A stretch of DNA of 64,000 bases from Sulfolobus islandicus Y.N.15.51 (GTDB lineage: Archaea > Thermoproteota > Thermoprotei_A > Sulfolobales > Sulfolobaceae), in the NCBI RefSeq assembly GCF_000022485.1, contig NC_012623.1, positions 2,444,501 to 2,508,500 on the forward strand. Reading direction: 5' to 3'. Every line of letters begins with the position of its first letter. Within the stretch, counting starts at the first letter, position 1. Under the pieces are notes generated by a model. The model worked only from the letters and a program-made list of their open reading frames with translations. It searched no databases and was not told the DNA's origin. The position numbers were made by a program, and so were the translations under genes. Shown here in pieces: positions 28,731 to 37,230 of the stretch.

Positions 28731-28750
28731 ACAATTTTATAGTTTTAGGC

Positions 28751-29500
28751 GTGGAGATTAAAGTACCAGTTTCTATTTCTGGTATGTGGTACCCAGTAAT
28801 AGATAGAGAGAATTTGTTTGAATCTGGATCTATAGGGTTGACCTTAACATTAGAACCGTACATAACTGCTGAAATTAGAGGTGGAAGTGGGATAGAATTT
28901 AACGGGATAGAGATAAAACTTCCCAATTACGATATATTAAAGAAAAAATTAGGAGAATATAGGTTATCTGTATATTCTGAAGTACCATTAGGTTACGGCT
29001 ATGGCTTAAGTGGGGCTATAAGCCTGGCGTATGCCCTAGGAGTTAAGGAATTAGCACCAATAAGTGAGAAGGATGCAGTTAATGTAGCCCATTTAAGTGA
29101 TGTTATAGCCGGAAATGGATTAGGGGATGTAATAGCACAGTATTATGGTGGAGGTTTAGTTTATAGGAAGAAGGCAGGAGGGTTGGGTTATGGCGAGGTT
29201 GAGATAATAAATATGGATTGGTCACAATATCCAATCTTCTCTCAACCTATTAGCCATCTTCCAACCAAGAGTATTATAAAGAGGTCAGAAATAGCCCTTA
29301 AGCTCATAGATGAATTTCTCAAAAATCCGTCTCCGTTGAAATTTATCGAGGTTGCACAAAAGTTTACAAGTAGTTTGGGTTTTAACTCAGAATATCCTTA
29401 TTCATATAGGAAGAAGGGGATAATTGTTAAAATCTTTGATCCAGAGTATGGAGTATGGATAAAGCACAAGATAGCAAGTCGTGGAGCATACGTGACATAA
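28751..29500 (+). CDS. Pantoate kinase (archaeal GHMP-type)
   Basis: A 249-residue GHMP-family protein. The [10 protein letters not shown] start and the phosphate loop [14 protein letters not shown] are typical of archaeal pantoate kinase, which phosphorylates pantoate before the phosphopantothenate synthetase acts. I chose GTG 28751: upstream frames extend into the divergent gene, and a TATA-like box sits 25 nt away. The gene overlaps phosphopantothenate synthetase by 46 bp. Confidence 0.85.
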   Translation: MEIKVPVSISGMWYPVIDRENLFESGSIGLTLTLEPYITAEIRGGSGIEFNGIEIKLPNYDILKKKLGEYRLSVYSEVPLGYGYGLSGAISLAYALGVKELAPISEKDAVNVAHLSDVIAGNGLGDVIAQYYGGGLVYRKKAGGLGYGEVEIINMDWSQYPIFSQPISHLPTKSIIKRSEIALKLIDEFLKNPSPLKFIEVAQKFTSSLGFNSEYPYSYRKKGIIVKIFDPEYGVWIKHKIASRGAYVT

Positions 29501-30255
29501 TACCAGAAAATCATCCTAGAAGGGAATCCCTATTAATCAGAGAAAAACTGATTGAAGCGATGGGAAAAAGCATTCTTGTTCCTCAAGGGTTAATAGCACA
29601 TGGAAGGGGAGAATGTTTCGACTACTTAATAGGAGAGAAGACTCAGAATTTCGCTGAAAAGGCTATAGAAGCTGCAGCAGCTACCCTACTCTTAGCTAAA
29701 ACACCCGTTATTTCCATAAACGGAAATATGGCTGCATTAGTCCCAGAAGGTCTAGTAAGATTGGCAGAGGAGACAAATGCCAAACTCGAAGTTAATTTAT
29801 TCTATAGGGATGAAAGAAGAGAAAAAGTAATAGCTGAAGTACTTTATAAGGCAAATGCAAAGGAAGTTTTAGGAGTAGGTGAGGATGCTTCGACGGTAAT
29901 ACCTGAATTATTTAGTCAAAGAAGAAGAGTAAGTCCAAAAGGTATTTACATAGCTGATGTAGTATTATTGGGTTTAGAAGATGGAGATAGAACAGAGGCA
30001 TTAGTCAAAATGGGTAAGAAAGTTATAGCAATAGATATCAATCCGTTATCGAGAACTTCTAGGACTGCTACAATAACTATTGTGGACAATATAATTAGGG
30101 CTGTTCCCAGACTAGTAGAGAAGGCGAAAGAATTGAAGTCTAAGAATAAAGAAGAGTTAGAACAAATAGTCTTAAACTATAATAATAAAAATGTTCTAGC
30201 TGAATCGCTGAAATTCATAGCTAACAGATTAACTCAACTTTCTCTTTCCTTATAA
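29455..30255 (+). CDS. 4-phosphopantoate--beta-alanine ligase (phosphopantothenate synthetase)
   Basis: A 266-residue protein of the archaeal PPS family (formerly DUF137). Typical segments are [38 protein letters not shown] and [13 protein letters not shown]. It joins phosphopantoate and beta-alanine. It overlaps pantoate kinase and converges, with 22-bp overlap, on panB, so three CoA pathway genes lie together. Confidence 0.9.
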   Translation: MDKAQDSKSWSIRDIIPENHPRRESLLIREKLIEAMGKSILVPQGLIAHGRGECFDYLIGEKTQNFAEKAIEAAAATLLLAKTPVISINGNMAALVPEGLVRLAEETNAKLEVNLFYRDERREKVIAEVLYKANAKEVLGVGEDASTVIPELFSQRRRVSPKGIYIADVVLLGLEDGDRTEALVKMGKKVIAIDINPLSRTSRTATITIVDNIIRAVPRLVEKAKELKSKNKEELEQIVLNYNNKNVLAESLKFIANRLTQLSLSL

Positions 30256-31037
30256 TGCTGTTTTTCAGGGAACTTATTATTTTTCACGTCAATTATGTAC
30301 TGATTTATTGCGTTAGAAATGATTTCTTTCAGATTTACATATGATTTAGCGAAGTAAGGAGTAAACTCAGATAGCCCTAGTAAGTCGTTTATCACTAATA
30401 CTTGGCCATCACAATATGGACCAGCCCCTATACAGATTGTAGGTATGTTCAATTTTTCCGTAATTCTTTTAGCTATATCCACGTAAGTATTTTCTATAAC
30501 TAATGAAAATACTCCCGCATCTTCTAGTTCTAAACTATCCTTTATCAATTGATCCTCTTCTTGTTTAGTTTTTCCGATGGTTCTAAATCCTCCTAGTCTT
30601 AGAAACCTTTGAGGAGTTAAACCAATATGCCCCATAACAGGTATTCCAGCCTTTACAATTGCTTTAACAGTGTCTTTCATTTCCTCCCCACCTTCTAGTT
30701 TTATCGCGTCACTGCCAGCCTTTACTAAAAGTCCTGCATTCTTTACTGCACTTTTTGTGTCTATCTCATAACTTAAAAAGGGCATATCTGCAACTATTAA
30801 CTGAGGTGGATTTGCTCTTGCTACTGCTCTTGTGTGGGAGATCATGTCTCTCATGGTTACGTTGAGCGTATTTGGATATCCTAGTACAACCATTCCTAGG
30901 GAGTCTCCTACAAGTATGGAGTCCAGTCCAGTATTAGATATTATCTTCGCCGTTGGGTAATCGTATGCTGTTAACATTGTAATTTTCTCCTTCGTTGATT
31001 TCTTCTTTATGAAGTCCCTTATTGTCACCTTTTTCAT
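30234..31037 (-). CDS. panB: 3-methyl-2-oxobutanoate hydroxymethyltransferase
   Basis: A 267-residue PanB with full-length family features: [34 protein letters not shown] and GHIGLTPQ. It transfers a hydroxymethyl group to ketoisovalerate, the first committed step to pantoate and CoA. The ATG at 31037 is the family start. The upstream gene's coding sequence runs 104 bp past this ATG in another frame. Confidence 0.95.
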   Translation of the reverse strand: MKKVTIRDFIKKKSTKEKITMLTAYDYPTAKIISNTGLDSILVGDSLGMVVLGYPNTLNVTMRDMISHTRAVARANPPQLIVADMPFLSYEIDTKSAVKNAGLLVKAGSDAIKLEGGEEMKDTVKAIVKAGIPVMGHIGLTPQRFLRLGGFRTIGKTKQEEDQLIKDSLELEDAGVFSLVIENTYVDIAKRITEKLNIPTICIGAGPYCDGQVLVINDLLGLSEFTPYFAKSYVNLKEIISNAINQYIIDVKNNKFPEKQHYKERES

Positions 31038-31617
31038 TGTTAATTCTAGAGCTTATTCTCTTAGCTAAATTTATAATTTTTTTCAACTTTTCAGCAATCT
31101 CAAAGGTTTCTTCATGTCGAGAAGCCTTATAATACAATTTGACTATTAACGGTAAAATCTCAAATGAAAATTTCATAAAATTTTTCTTATCTAAGTCAAG
31201 TAGTTTAGGTTTCTTTAATAAGAATAGTAATTTTTTCTCTACCTCCTTTGGGTTTAAGCTATTATATTGAATAATTATAAGAGAAATTTCAGGATCTTCC
31301 TCGCTGTTATTGATTTCACCATTAAGCGCTAGCTTAGTCTGCTCAATGTCTATGAATTTCCACCAATGTTGATTAGCAGACTTATAAGTGGTCTCGATTA
31401 TGCCGAAATCCTTCTCCAACGCTCTCAATATCATTCTAGGGTCATAGTTAACTCCAAATTCCCCTAGTTTTTCAACTAATTGCTTATAGCTGAAGTCTCC
31501 AAGCTCCCTATTTTCATTCTCCTCAGTAATTTCTATTATAGCCTTTAAGACATATTTAGCCTTGTCGCCATATTTGAGCAAAGCCTCTAATGTTCTGTCC
31601 TTGACTGTGCCAATCAT
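30934..31617 (-). CDS. Conserved helical/winged-helix-like protein of unknown function
   Basis: About 227 residues from ATG 31617, a start supported by a TATA-like box 26 nt upstream (31639-31647); the longer frame would run into the divergent ABC gene. The N-terminal part ([19 protein letters not shown], then a [21 protein letters not shown] region) looks like a winged-helix fold. The middle is helical and the last 35 residues, low in complexity, overlap panB out of frame. I do not recognise the family; a regulatory role for panB or the ABC operon is speculation. Confidence 0.6.
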   Translation of the reverse strand: MIGTVKDRTLEALLKYGDKAKYVLKAIIEITEENENRELGDFSYKQLVEKLGEFGVNYDPRMILRALEKDFGIIETTYKSANQHWWKFIDIEQTKLALNGEINNSEEDPEISLIIIQYNSLNPKEVEKKLLFLLKKPKLLDLDKKNFMKFSFEILPLIVKLYYKASRHEETFEIAEKLKKIINLAKRISSRINNEKGDNKGLHKEEINEGENYNVNSIRLPNGEDNI

Positions 31618-31638
31618 TTTATATATTATCTCGAAAGC

Positions 31639-31647
31639 ATATAATAA
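31639..31647. promoter_or_regulatory. Shared TATA box between the helical protein and ABC transporter genes
   Basis: ATATAATAA at 31639-31647 lies about 26 nt from the minus-strand ATG (31617) and about 29 nt from the plus-strand ATG (31673). One near-symmetric TATA could start both leaderless genes. Confidence 0.45.
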
Positions 31648-31672
31648 GTTCCTTAGCCATAATAGCATAAGT

Positions 31673-32413
31673 ATGACAGAAAAACAATTTGCTGTTAGTG
31701 TTACCAATTTGCGAAAGAGAATTGGAAATAAGGATATACTTAAGGGGTTATCATTTAATGTGGAGAACGGAGAGGTTTTTGGGATAGTGGGGCCCAATGG
31801 AGCCGGAAAAACAACTACACTAAGAATATTGTCAGGTATTATTAAAAATTTTGAAGGATATGTAAAAATCTTCGGCCTTACTCCGGTTGAGGCAAAACAA
31901 AAGGGATATATTTCGTATATGCCAGAAGACGCTTTCCCGTATGAGAAGCTAACTGGCTACGAAAATTTAGATTTCTATGCTGAGCTATACGCTAAAGGTG
32001 ACAAGCAGTTAAAGGAAAAATACTTAAAACTAGGTGTTGAGATTTCCAATTTAGGTAAGAGGATTTACGATAAGACCGCTGAGTATAGTAGAGGTATGAA
32101 AAGAAGGCTTATTATAGCAAGAACCTTAATGGTAATGCCTAAACTTTCAGTTCTGGATGAACCAACTTTAGCCCTAGACGTGGAGTCTGCAGTAAGGATA
32201 AGGAATATAATTTTAGATATGGCAAGAAGATATAACATGACAATAATACTCTCTTCACACAATATGTTAGAGGTTGAATACTTATGTGATAGAATTACTC
32301 TGATTAACGACGGAAGAGTAGTTGCTAGTGGAAAGCCCGAAGAAATAGTCAAAAACACTAATTCCAAGAATTTGGAAGAAGCTTTCATAAAACTCGTATT
32401 CGGTGATCAGTGA
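31673..32413 (+). CDS. ABC transporter ATP-binding protein
   Basis: A 246-residue ATPase: Walker [11 protein letters not shown]-loop region YISYMPED, signature YSRGMKRRL, Walker B LSVLDEPT and the switch SSHNML. I start it at ATG 31673; a longer frame upstream would cover the promoter and the divergent gene. It overlaps its permease gene by 1 bp. DrrA/NatA-type ATPases of this kind drive export. Confidence 0.92.
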   Translation: MTEKQFAVSVTNLRKRIGNKDILKGLSFNVENGEVFGIVGPNGAGKTTTLRILSGIIKNFEGYVKIFGLTPVEAKQKGYISYMPEDAFPYEKLTGYENLDFYAELYAKGDKQLKEKYLKLGVEISNLGKRIYDKTAEYSRGMKRRLIIARTLMVMPKLSVLDEPTLALDVESAVRIRNIILDMARRYNMTIILSSHNMLEVEYLCDRITLINDGRVVASGKPEEIVKNTNSKNLEEAFIKLVFGDQ

Positions 32414-33603
32414 TGCTGAAGACAATGATAAAGAAAGAGATAATGGATTTAAGAAGGGATAGAAAGCTACTACTTGGGGCTATAATTCTTCCTCTTATAT
32501 TATTACCGCTAATTGGTATCATACTTTACGCTTCTATAGCTGTATCTCCACCCGTTATCGAAATAGTAAACCATAACCAATCAAACTTACCCTACGTTCA
32601 AGCCGTTTCACACTACATTACTCAAAACGGAGGAACAGTAATTTACAATGATTCGAATGCAAGTATAATACCTGATGTTGTAATAATATTCCCTAATGAC
32701 TTCAATATAAATGCTAGCAATATCTCAAAACAAGCCTCTGTGTATGTAAAGATTCTAATTTCCTCTAATCAAGAAGCTTCGAATTTAGTTAATAACGCAT
32801 TAGGCTATTTGTCCTATAGTCTAGTTTACAGTAGGACTGAATTCTTGATAAATTCTTCTAATTTACAGCGTGTTGTTAATCCTAGTGATATTCTAAGACC
32901 TCTATTGGTTAAAAATTACGTAGTTACTATAACTGGTAAAAATGCTCCACAGTCCCAAGCAAACCTAAGTGAAATAGCTAGGATAATAACTCTAGTCCTT
33001 TTCCCTAGTGCTACTCCAGTAATATTTTACGTCACAGATGGGATAGTTGGCGAAAAGGAAAGAAGAACTTTAGAATCTTTACTGGCTTCACCGATATCAA
33101 TAAACTCCTTCATATTCTCTAAGGTAATCATTGCTATAATCTTAGGAGTTCTCTCATCATTAGGTGACATTCTGGGAGTAGTATTATTTTCCTCCTTAAT
33201 GTCGTTCACATTTGGTTTACCGCTATCCCTTAGTACATCATTTATTCTAATTGTTGTACTAGCCTACCTACTAGCTGTATTACTAACTGCAGCGTTAAGT
33301 GTAGTTTTACTTCTAGCTTTAGGAGGATCTATGCGTAACATGCAAGTGATAAACTTTCTCATTTTATCGTTTGGCCTAATTGCGTCCTTTTCTGCCCTAT
33401 TTATAAATGTCGCGAATTTGCAGTTCCCACTTAATCTAATATTGCTAATACCTTATGAACAATTAAGTTTATCATTACTTTACTTTGTTTCCGGTTCTAC
33501 TTTTATTTCATTATCACTTCTATCAGGCGTGTTGATAGTCTCTGTGATAATTTTGTTAGTATCCTCAAGGCTATTTAATTCGGAAAGATTACTGCTAAAG
33601 TAA
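32413..33603 (+). CDS. ABC-2 type transporter permease (NatB-like)
   Basis: A 396-residue membrane protein with one N-terminal helix (about 17-40), a long extracytoplasmic loop (about 45-190) and five to six C-terminal helices, the ABC-2/NatB layout. The loop is rich in N-x-S/T sequons. GERERRTLESLLASPIS-like cytosolic sequence (EKERRTLESLLASP) is the usual coupling segment. The start may be GTG 32410 or ATG 32413 (TGATG junction). Its substrate is unknown. Confidence 0.85.
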   Translation: MLKTMIKKEIMDLRRDRKLLLGAIILPLILLPLIGIILYASIAVSPPVIEIVNHNQSNLPYVQAVSHYITQNGGTVIYNDSNASIIPDVVIIFPNDFNINASNISKQASVYVKILISSNQEASNLVNNALGYLSYSLVYSRTEFLINSSNLQRVVNPSDILRPLLVKNYVVTITGKNAPQSQANLSEIARIITLVLFPSATPVIFYVTDGIVGEKERRTLESLLASPISINSFIFSKVIIAIILGVLSSLGDILGVVLFSSLMSFTFGLPLSLSTSFILIVVLAYLLAVLLTAALSVVLLLALGGSMRNMQVINFLILSFGLIASFSALFINVANLQFPLNLILLIPYEQLSLSLLYFVSGSTFISLSLLSGVLIVSVIILLVSSRLFNSERLLLK

Positions 33604-33635
33604 ACCTTTAAATATTGAGTCGTAATTAATATTTT

Positions 33636-33869
33636 ATGGCAGAAGTTGTAAGAGCCTACATTCTCGTATCTACTACTGTTGGTAAGGAAATGGAAGTAGC
33701 GGATATGGCTAAAAAAGTATCTGGTGTTATAAGAGCAGATCCAGTTTATGGTGAATATGATGTGGTAGTAGAAGTAGAAGCTAAGTCATCTGATGATTTA
33801 AAGAAAGTAATATATGAGATAAGAAGGAATCCTAACATAATAAGGACCGTGACTTTAATAGTAATGTAA
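33636..33869 (+). CDS. Stand-alone Lrp/AsnC ligand-binding (RAM) domain protein
   Basis: A 77-residue alpha/beta protein (AYILVSTTVGKEMEVADM, GEYDVVVEVEA) matching the C-terminal RAM domain of Lrp/AsnC regulators without the DNA-binding part. Such small proteins bind amino acids or partner with full-length Lrp regulators. A TATA-like TTTAAATA at about 33606-33613 precedes it with leaderless spacing. Confidence 0.85.
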   Translation: MAEVVRAYILVSTTVGKEMEVADMAKKVSGVIRADPVYGEYDVVVEVEAKSSDDLKKVIYEIRRNPNIIRTVTLIVM

Positions 33870-33927
33870 TTTTTTCTCATCTATTAATTATCTTCGTGTA
33901 TTTTCATTCTATTAGGAATATACGATA

Positions 33928-33983
33928 GGTCAGTCTTTTAATTTTTCCACACTAATTTCAGTTCGTCCCTGCCACATCACTTG
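33928..33983 (-). ncRNA. Candidate C/D box sRNA
   Basis: Read on the minus strand: box C GTGATGT (33974-33980), a 12-nt guide (33962-33973), D' CTGA (33958-33961), a 5-nt spacer, C'-like GTGTGGA (33946-33952), a 12-nt A/T-only stretch, and D CTGA (33930-33933). Size and spacing fit archaeal C/D RNAs. The guide GGCAGGGACGAA can form about 10 bp with the 16S rRNA segment UACGUCCCUGCU near the decoding site (recalled from memory). Weak points are the imperfect C and C' boxes. Confidence 0.4.
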
Positions 33984-33996
33984 ATAATCATAAAAT

Positions 33997-34064
33997 CCGG
34001 GGGTGACCCTCCTGCGATCATTTTACCCCGGTACTCGGGGATTGGTCTGAAATCACGCAGGCCA
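33997..34064 (-). ncRNA. GC-rich structured RNA element upstream of the C/D box candidate
   Basis: Within very AT-rich DNA this patch has nested stems: CCTGCG 34011-34016 with CGCAGG 34056-34061, and CCCCG 34026-34030 with CGGGG 34036-34040. CCGGGG 33997-34002 can instead pair with CCCCGG 34026-34031. On the minus strand a TATA-like AT stretch (34085-34097) would start transcription near 34064. It may form one transcript with the C/D-like RNA. The strand is inferred. Confidence 0.35.
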
Positions 34065-34120
34065 ATAAAAATTAGTTAAGGATAGATTAAATTTTTTACA
34101 TCTGAAAGCCTCACCCTTAT

Positions 34121-34465
34121 CGGTAGACCCAAAATCATATTACAAATATAAATTCAACATTAAACCTCATATTTTTTCTTAATAAATAAAAGAATATATT
34201 TTATTATACTCATAATCAAGAGCATTAAGAATAATGTATTAAATAATCAATGTAAATAAAACAGATTCTATCGTACACATCCCATCATTTTCTAATATTA
34301 TAATAATATTCCTCAGTTAATTGTGTGGAAATATAAAAAATCTAATATGGTACTTGGAAATTTATAAAAATTATCATATAATTATCTAACTAATTACATT
34401 AAATCGTTACGAACTACTAATAATGAATAAAAATTATTTTTACTAATTAGATTTTGGGTCTACCG
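34121..34465. repeat. 345-bp inverted-repeat element (MITE-like or IS remnant)
   Basis: CGGTAGACCCAAAATC at 34121-34136 is the exact reverse complement of 34450-34465. The 313 bp between are extremely AT-rich and contain no gene. Sixteen perfect bases so far apart suggest the ends of a non-autonomous element or the arms of a decayed IS. The flanks beyond the repeats are only weakly similar, and no clear target duplication was found. The intact IS begins 18 bp beyond its right end. Confidence 0.5.
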
Positions 34466-34482
34466 TTATAGCGGGGATGAAG

Positions 34483-35539
34483 TGCTTTGTTGATCTCTTC
34501 AATTTATTTCATAAGCATGATATGATGCACTGAGAATTTTTCAGTAATTAATATTTATTTCAACGTTATTCGCAAGCTCACACCCTAATACCCGGAGCTC
34601 TACCAACTAAAGAATTAGCCAAGTGGACCATCCATGCATAAGCCCAGAACTTGAGCTTAGCCTCAACCACTTGTCCTAAAAAACTTGTAGCCCTAACAGA
34701 TTCCCCAAAAGTACGCTTCACAGCAGAGAATAAGGACTCAATCCTCCACCTAACACCGTAACCCCTCTCCTCCCTCCAACGATTATAACCCAACCTCTTG
34801 AACTCCCTTACAGCCTTTCTCCTAGCAGGATGACCGCGTCTAGTGGAGGCGTTCTTCCTAGGTGGGACAACAACCTCAACCCCAGTCTTGTAAACCTCAT
34901 TAGCATCATAAGCTTTATCTCCATAAAACTTCTTGACCTTCTTTCCCTTATCTTGTAAATCCTTAACCGTCTTAACTGCAGTCTCAACCTCGTTGCTGGT
35001 TACTTCAGCGTTTATTACGTTGAATTGGTCCTTATCCATTACTATTTCGATCTTGAGGAATTTTGAGTCCTTGGTTTTACCCCATTTTGCTATAATGTAT
35101 TGTCCTCCCTTGTTTGTGCTTATTCCCGTTGCGTCTGCTATTACTTCAAGTTGGTCATTTGCCTCTGGGAATTTTATGTTCATGTTTCTTACTCTTTCCC
35201 ATATTGTTGAGTAGTCTAGGCTTGTTGGGATGATTTTCAGTCTTTCTAATGCTCTCAATACTCCTTCTATGGCCCTATAAGGTAGGAACAAGTGCAGGAA
35301 CGCTAGGAAGTCGTTGAACTCCTTTGGCGCCTTGTAGGTTTTCTTGGCATTCCTATTCTCTTCTGCTAGTAATTCCCACCAGTGTTGGAAGACGTAGAAG
35401 GGGAACATTAGCTCGTATCTAGTTATAACGTTCTCGTCGTACTTGCTCCAATCCCTCTTGTACTTACTCTTTCCCATGAGTAATACTCGGTATAATTATT
35501 TATAAATTTTTGTATAATTCTGAAGTAACCCACAAAGCA
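34483..35539 (-). mobile_element. Complete IS5-type insertion sequence, ISC1058-like (1057 bp)
   Basis: The element starts TGCTTTGT at 34483 and ends ACAAAGCA at 35539; the terminal inverted repeats are imperfect over 19 bp (15 matches). It is flanked by an identical 9-bp direct repeat GGGATGAAG (34474-34482 and 35540-35548), the target site duplication. It holds one full-length transposase gene on the minus strand. Length, ends and transposase match ISC1058 as I recall it. Identical duplications and an intact gene suggest recent insertion. Confidence 0.88.
34578..35477 (-). CDS. IS5-family transposase
   Basis: A 299-residue DDE transposase. The first catalytic Asp is in VIADATGIST, the second in KKFYGDKAYDANEVY, and the Glu is in RWRIESLFSAVKRTFGE (the Y-R-E type signature). 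A basic stretch (ASTRRGHPARRKAVREFKRLG) precedes the Glu. The gene is full length, without frameshifts, inside complete IS ends, so the element could be active. Confidence 0.9.
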   Translation of the reverse strand: MGKSKYKRDWSKYDENVITRYELMFPFYVFQHWWELLAEENRNAKKTYKAPKEFNDFLAFLHLFLPYRAIEGVLRALERLKIIPTSLDYSTIWERVRNMNIKFPEANDQLEVIADATGISTNKGGQYIIAKWGKTKDSKFLKIEIVMDKDQFNVINAEVTSNEVETAVKTVKDLQDKGKKVKKFYGDKAYDANEVYKTGVEVVVPPRKNASTRRGHPARRKAVREFKRLGYNRWREERGYGVRWRIESLFSAVKRTFGESVRATSFLGQVVEAKLKFWAYAWMVHLANSLVGRAPGIRV

Positions 35540-35614
35540 GGGATGAAGAAAAAGTTTATAAGTAAGATAATATAGGCTGAATTCTTTTTCACGTTAATAG
35601 AGATCTTTTTATAT

Positions 35615-35833
35615 TTGAGTATGGTAAAATTTTATTTATCAAGGATGATCTCTCACGCCGATGTGGGTTATGCCCAAAAGGGTGGGAGTAAAAATTATGG
35701 AGATGTGAGCCCCGTGCCGTTGGGCTCAAATGAGTCCCATGACCCATCTACTGTTAAGTTTGGTAGGTGGTTGAGGGCTAAGTCCCTACACTCGATCATG
35801 ATTGAAGATAAAATGAGTGAAATGAAAGTGTAG
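35615..35833 (+). pseudogene. Possible remnant of IS200/IS605 OrfB (TnpB) 3' end
   Basis: A short frame whose middle (GDVSPVPLGSNESHDPSTVK, then RWLRAKSLHSI) resembles the post-catalytic tails of Sulfolobus OrfB proteins as I remember them. No RuvC or zinc-finger motif remains. The first 10-15 codons are probably not part of the original gene. A hairpin directly downstream would fit the right end of such an element. The identification rests on recall of tail sequences only. Confidence 0.35.
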
Positions 35834-35837
35834 GGAC
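35782..35837. repeat. Inverted repeat, 11-bp perfect arms
   Basis: GTCCCTACACT at 35782-35792 is the reverse complement of AGTGTAGGGAC at 35827-35837, separated by 34 nt that include a smaller hairpin (TCGATCATGATTGA). It could be the subterminal hairpin of an IS200/IS605 right end, or a structured RNA. Confidence 0.45.
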
Positions 35838-35946
35838 AAACGGGATCTCTGTCTACCTCTACTACCTCCCAAATTAGAGATGTAATTCCGAATCAATGGG
35901 AGAACTTATGATCCACTAAAGGAACCTTCACAGGATGGAGAGGAGA

Positions 35947-36264
35947 TCAGCTTTGATTACTATCCACTACCTCTACTTGTTCCTCTTCCTCATCTTTCTC
36001 CTCTTCTAATATCTGCAACTTCTTTAATACCTCCACTAATAATGAATCTAACTGCGCAACTTTAGCCTCTAAAAAGGCTATACTCTCATCATACTTAGCG
36101 TTCTCCTTTTTCTCTTCATTCTCTTCATTCCTCTCAAAGTCTCCTTCAAGTCCTTTCTTTATAAACAATTTGACTAAATCAGTCATTTGAATTCCTAATT
36201 CATCAGCCTTCTGTTTAAGTTCGTCATACATCCACTCTGGTAACGATAAATGTATAGTAGGCAT
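35947..36264 (-). CDS. Ribbon-helix-helix protein with acidic coiled-coil tail
   Basis: A 105-residue protein. The N-terminal 45 residues are a CopG/Arc-like ribbon-helix-helix (TIHLSLPEWMYDELKQKADE, then MTDLVKLFIKKGLEG). A long charged coiled coil follows with hydrophobic heptads (AFLEAKVAQLDSLLVEVLKK) and a very acidic end (EEEKDEEEEQVE). Such proteins are common in Sulfolobus plasmids and viruses and usually repress genes. Its position next to mobile DNA supports an acquired origin. Confidence 0.75.
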   Translation of the reverse strand: MPTIHLSLPEWMYDELKQKADELGIQMTDLVKLFIKKGLEGDFERNEENEEKKENAKYDESIAFLEAKVAQLDSLLVEVLKKLQILEEEKDEEEEQVEVVDSNQS

Positions 36265-36413
36265 CTCTGTACACTCCTCTAAATATTAATATTGAAGTGG
36301 GAGTATATTAATCTTTATTTTCTATTATATATTCCTCTTTATGGAAGAATCCGGGAATACTGATCCAGAGAATACTTAAACCTTACTGATGACAAGTTTA
36401 TATATGATAAAAG

Positions 36414-36590
36414 ATGAGAGTTGTAACATTTAAGGTAGAAGAAGACCTATTAGAGTTATTGGATAGATACGCTATAAAATACGGTTTAAATAGATCAGAA
36501 GCAATAAGGAAAGCAATAGAAAAGATGGTAAGAGATGAGTTATCTAAGGAGAGAGTCCCAGTAGCGAGGGTTGAAAAGATAAAGCTCTAG
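36414..36590 (+). CDS. Small CopG-type ribbon-helix-helix regulator
   Basis: A 58-residue protein starting with ATG at 36414-36416 and ending TAG at 36588-36590. The strand [20 protein letters not shown] followed by [19 protein letters not shown] is a textbook RHH fold (short beta strand, helix, NRSEAIR turn, helix). A basic tail with RVEKIKL follows. TTTATATA lies just upstream. It converges on the metallo-hydrolase gene with a 4-bp overlap. Confidence 0.8.
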   Translation: MRVVTFKVEEDLLELLDRYAIKYGLNRSEAIRKAIEKMVRDELSKERVPVARVEKIKL

Positions 36591-37222
36591 TAGGATATAA
36601 TATACACTAGTTTCTTGTTCTCTTCTATCTTTTCATCTATAAGATTGTTTTTCAGATCTATTCCTCTTACCTCATATTTTATATTAGATAAGAACTCTTC
36701 TGGAGGGTCTAAAGGCATGTAATGTCCTTTAATCCAATAGTGTATTGGGATTATAATTTTAGGTGAAACTTTATCAATTATCTCTAGTGCTTCCTTGTAA
36801 TTTATAGTTATTACTCCACCTATGGGTATTAAAAGGACATTCGCTCCATATAATTCCTTATAAATACTTTCGTCTGGAAGGTGACCTATATCTCCAAGAT
36901 GGACAATCTTCTCACCGTCATTCTTTTGTATCACATATATACTATTTTGTCCTCTTAATTTACCGTTATACTTATCATGGTAACTCTTTATTCCCTTTAT
37001 GGTGTAATTAACGTAATTTAAAGAGCCATAGAAGTTCATTTTGAGATCCTTGTATTCGAAAATTTGGTATGCGTTATGATCGTAATGATCGTGTGTTATT
37101 AAGATTAGATCTACCTTTTTTATATCTGGCTTAGGTAAACCAATACTTCCCCCATCATGCGGGTCAATTAATATTTTATCATCAATTAAAACACAAGAAT
37201 GCCCAAAATATTTTAGTACCAT
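36587..37222 (-). CDS. Metallo-beta-lactamase-fold metal-dependent hydrolase (UPF0173-like)
   Basis: A 211-residue MBL-fold protein: [20 protein letters not shown] (zinc-binding HxHxDH), [11 protein letters not shown] and a final PIHYW histidine. The UPF0173/UlaG-like group has diverse hydrolase roles. It lies 9 bp downstream of the isopropylmalate-synthase-type gene on the same strand. Confidence 0.85.
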   Translation of the reverse strand: MVLKYFGHSCVLIDDKILIDPHDGGSIGLPKPDIKKVDLILITHDHYDHNAYQIFEYKDLKMNFYGSLNYVNYTIKGIKSYHDKYNGKLRGQNSIYVIQKNDGEKIVHLGDIGHLPDESIYKELYGANVLLIPIGGVITINYKEALEIIDKVSPKIIIPIHYWIKGHYMPLDPPEEFLSNIKYEVRGIDLKNNLIDEKIEENKKLVYIISY

Positions 37223-37230
37223 AAGATCGT

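Larger units (their letters stand above)
33870..34482. other. Non-coding accessory stretch before the insertion sequence
   Basis: Over 600 bp without a gene. It contains a candidate C/D box RNA (33928-33983, minus), an adjoining GC-rich hairpin region (33997-34064), a 16-bp inverted repeat enclosing 313 bp of very AT-rich sequence (34121-34465), and the left copy of the 9-bp target duplication (34474-34482). Confidence 0.6.
35549..35946. other. 398-bp region right of the IS
   Basis: It contains a 72-codon reading frame that looks like the tail of an IS605-type OrfB/TnpB, a hairpin with an 11-bp perfect stem, and a GC-rich hairpin (GAGCCC/GGGCTC at about 35708-35728). No intact gene is seen. 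Confidence 0.45.

Noticed and set aside
30934-31797. Longer version of the helical protein starting at 31797
   Set aside because: It would extend through the shared promoter and well into the divergent ABC ATPase gene; ATG 31617 has proper TATA spacing.
33961-34064. Possible tRNA in the GC-rich patch
   Set aside because: There is no T-arm GTTCRAN sequence, no cloverleaf and no CCA-adjacent acceptor stem; the stems fit a different structure.
35947-36264. RHH plus neighbouring genes as a toxin-antitoxin module
   Set aside because: No RelE, PIN or HEPN toxin-like gene is adjacent to either RHH gene.
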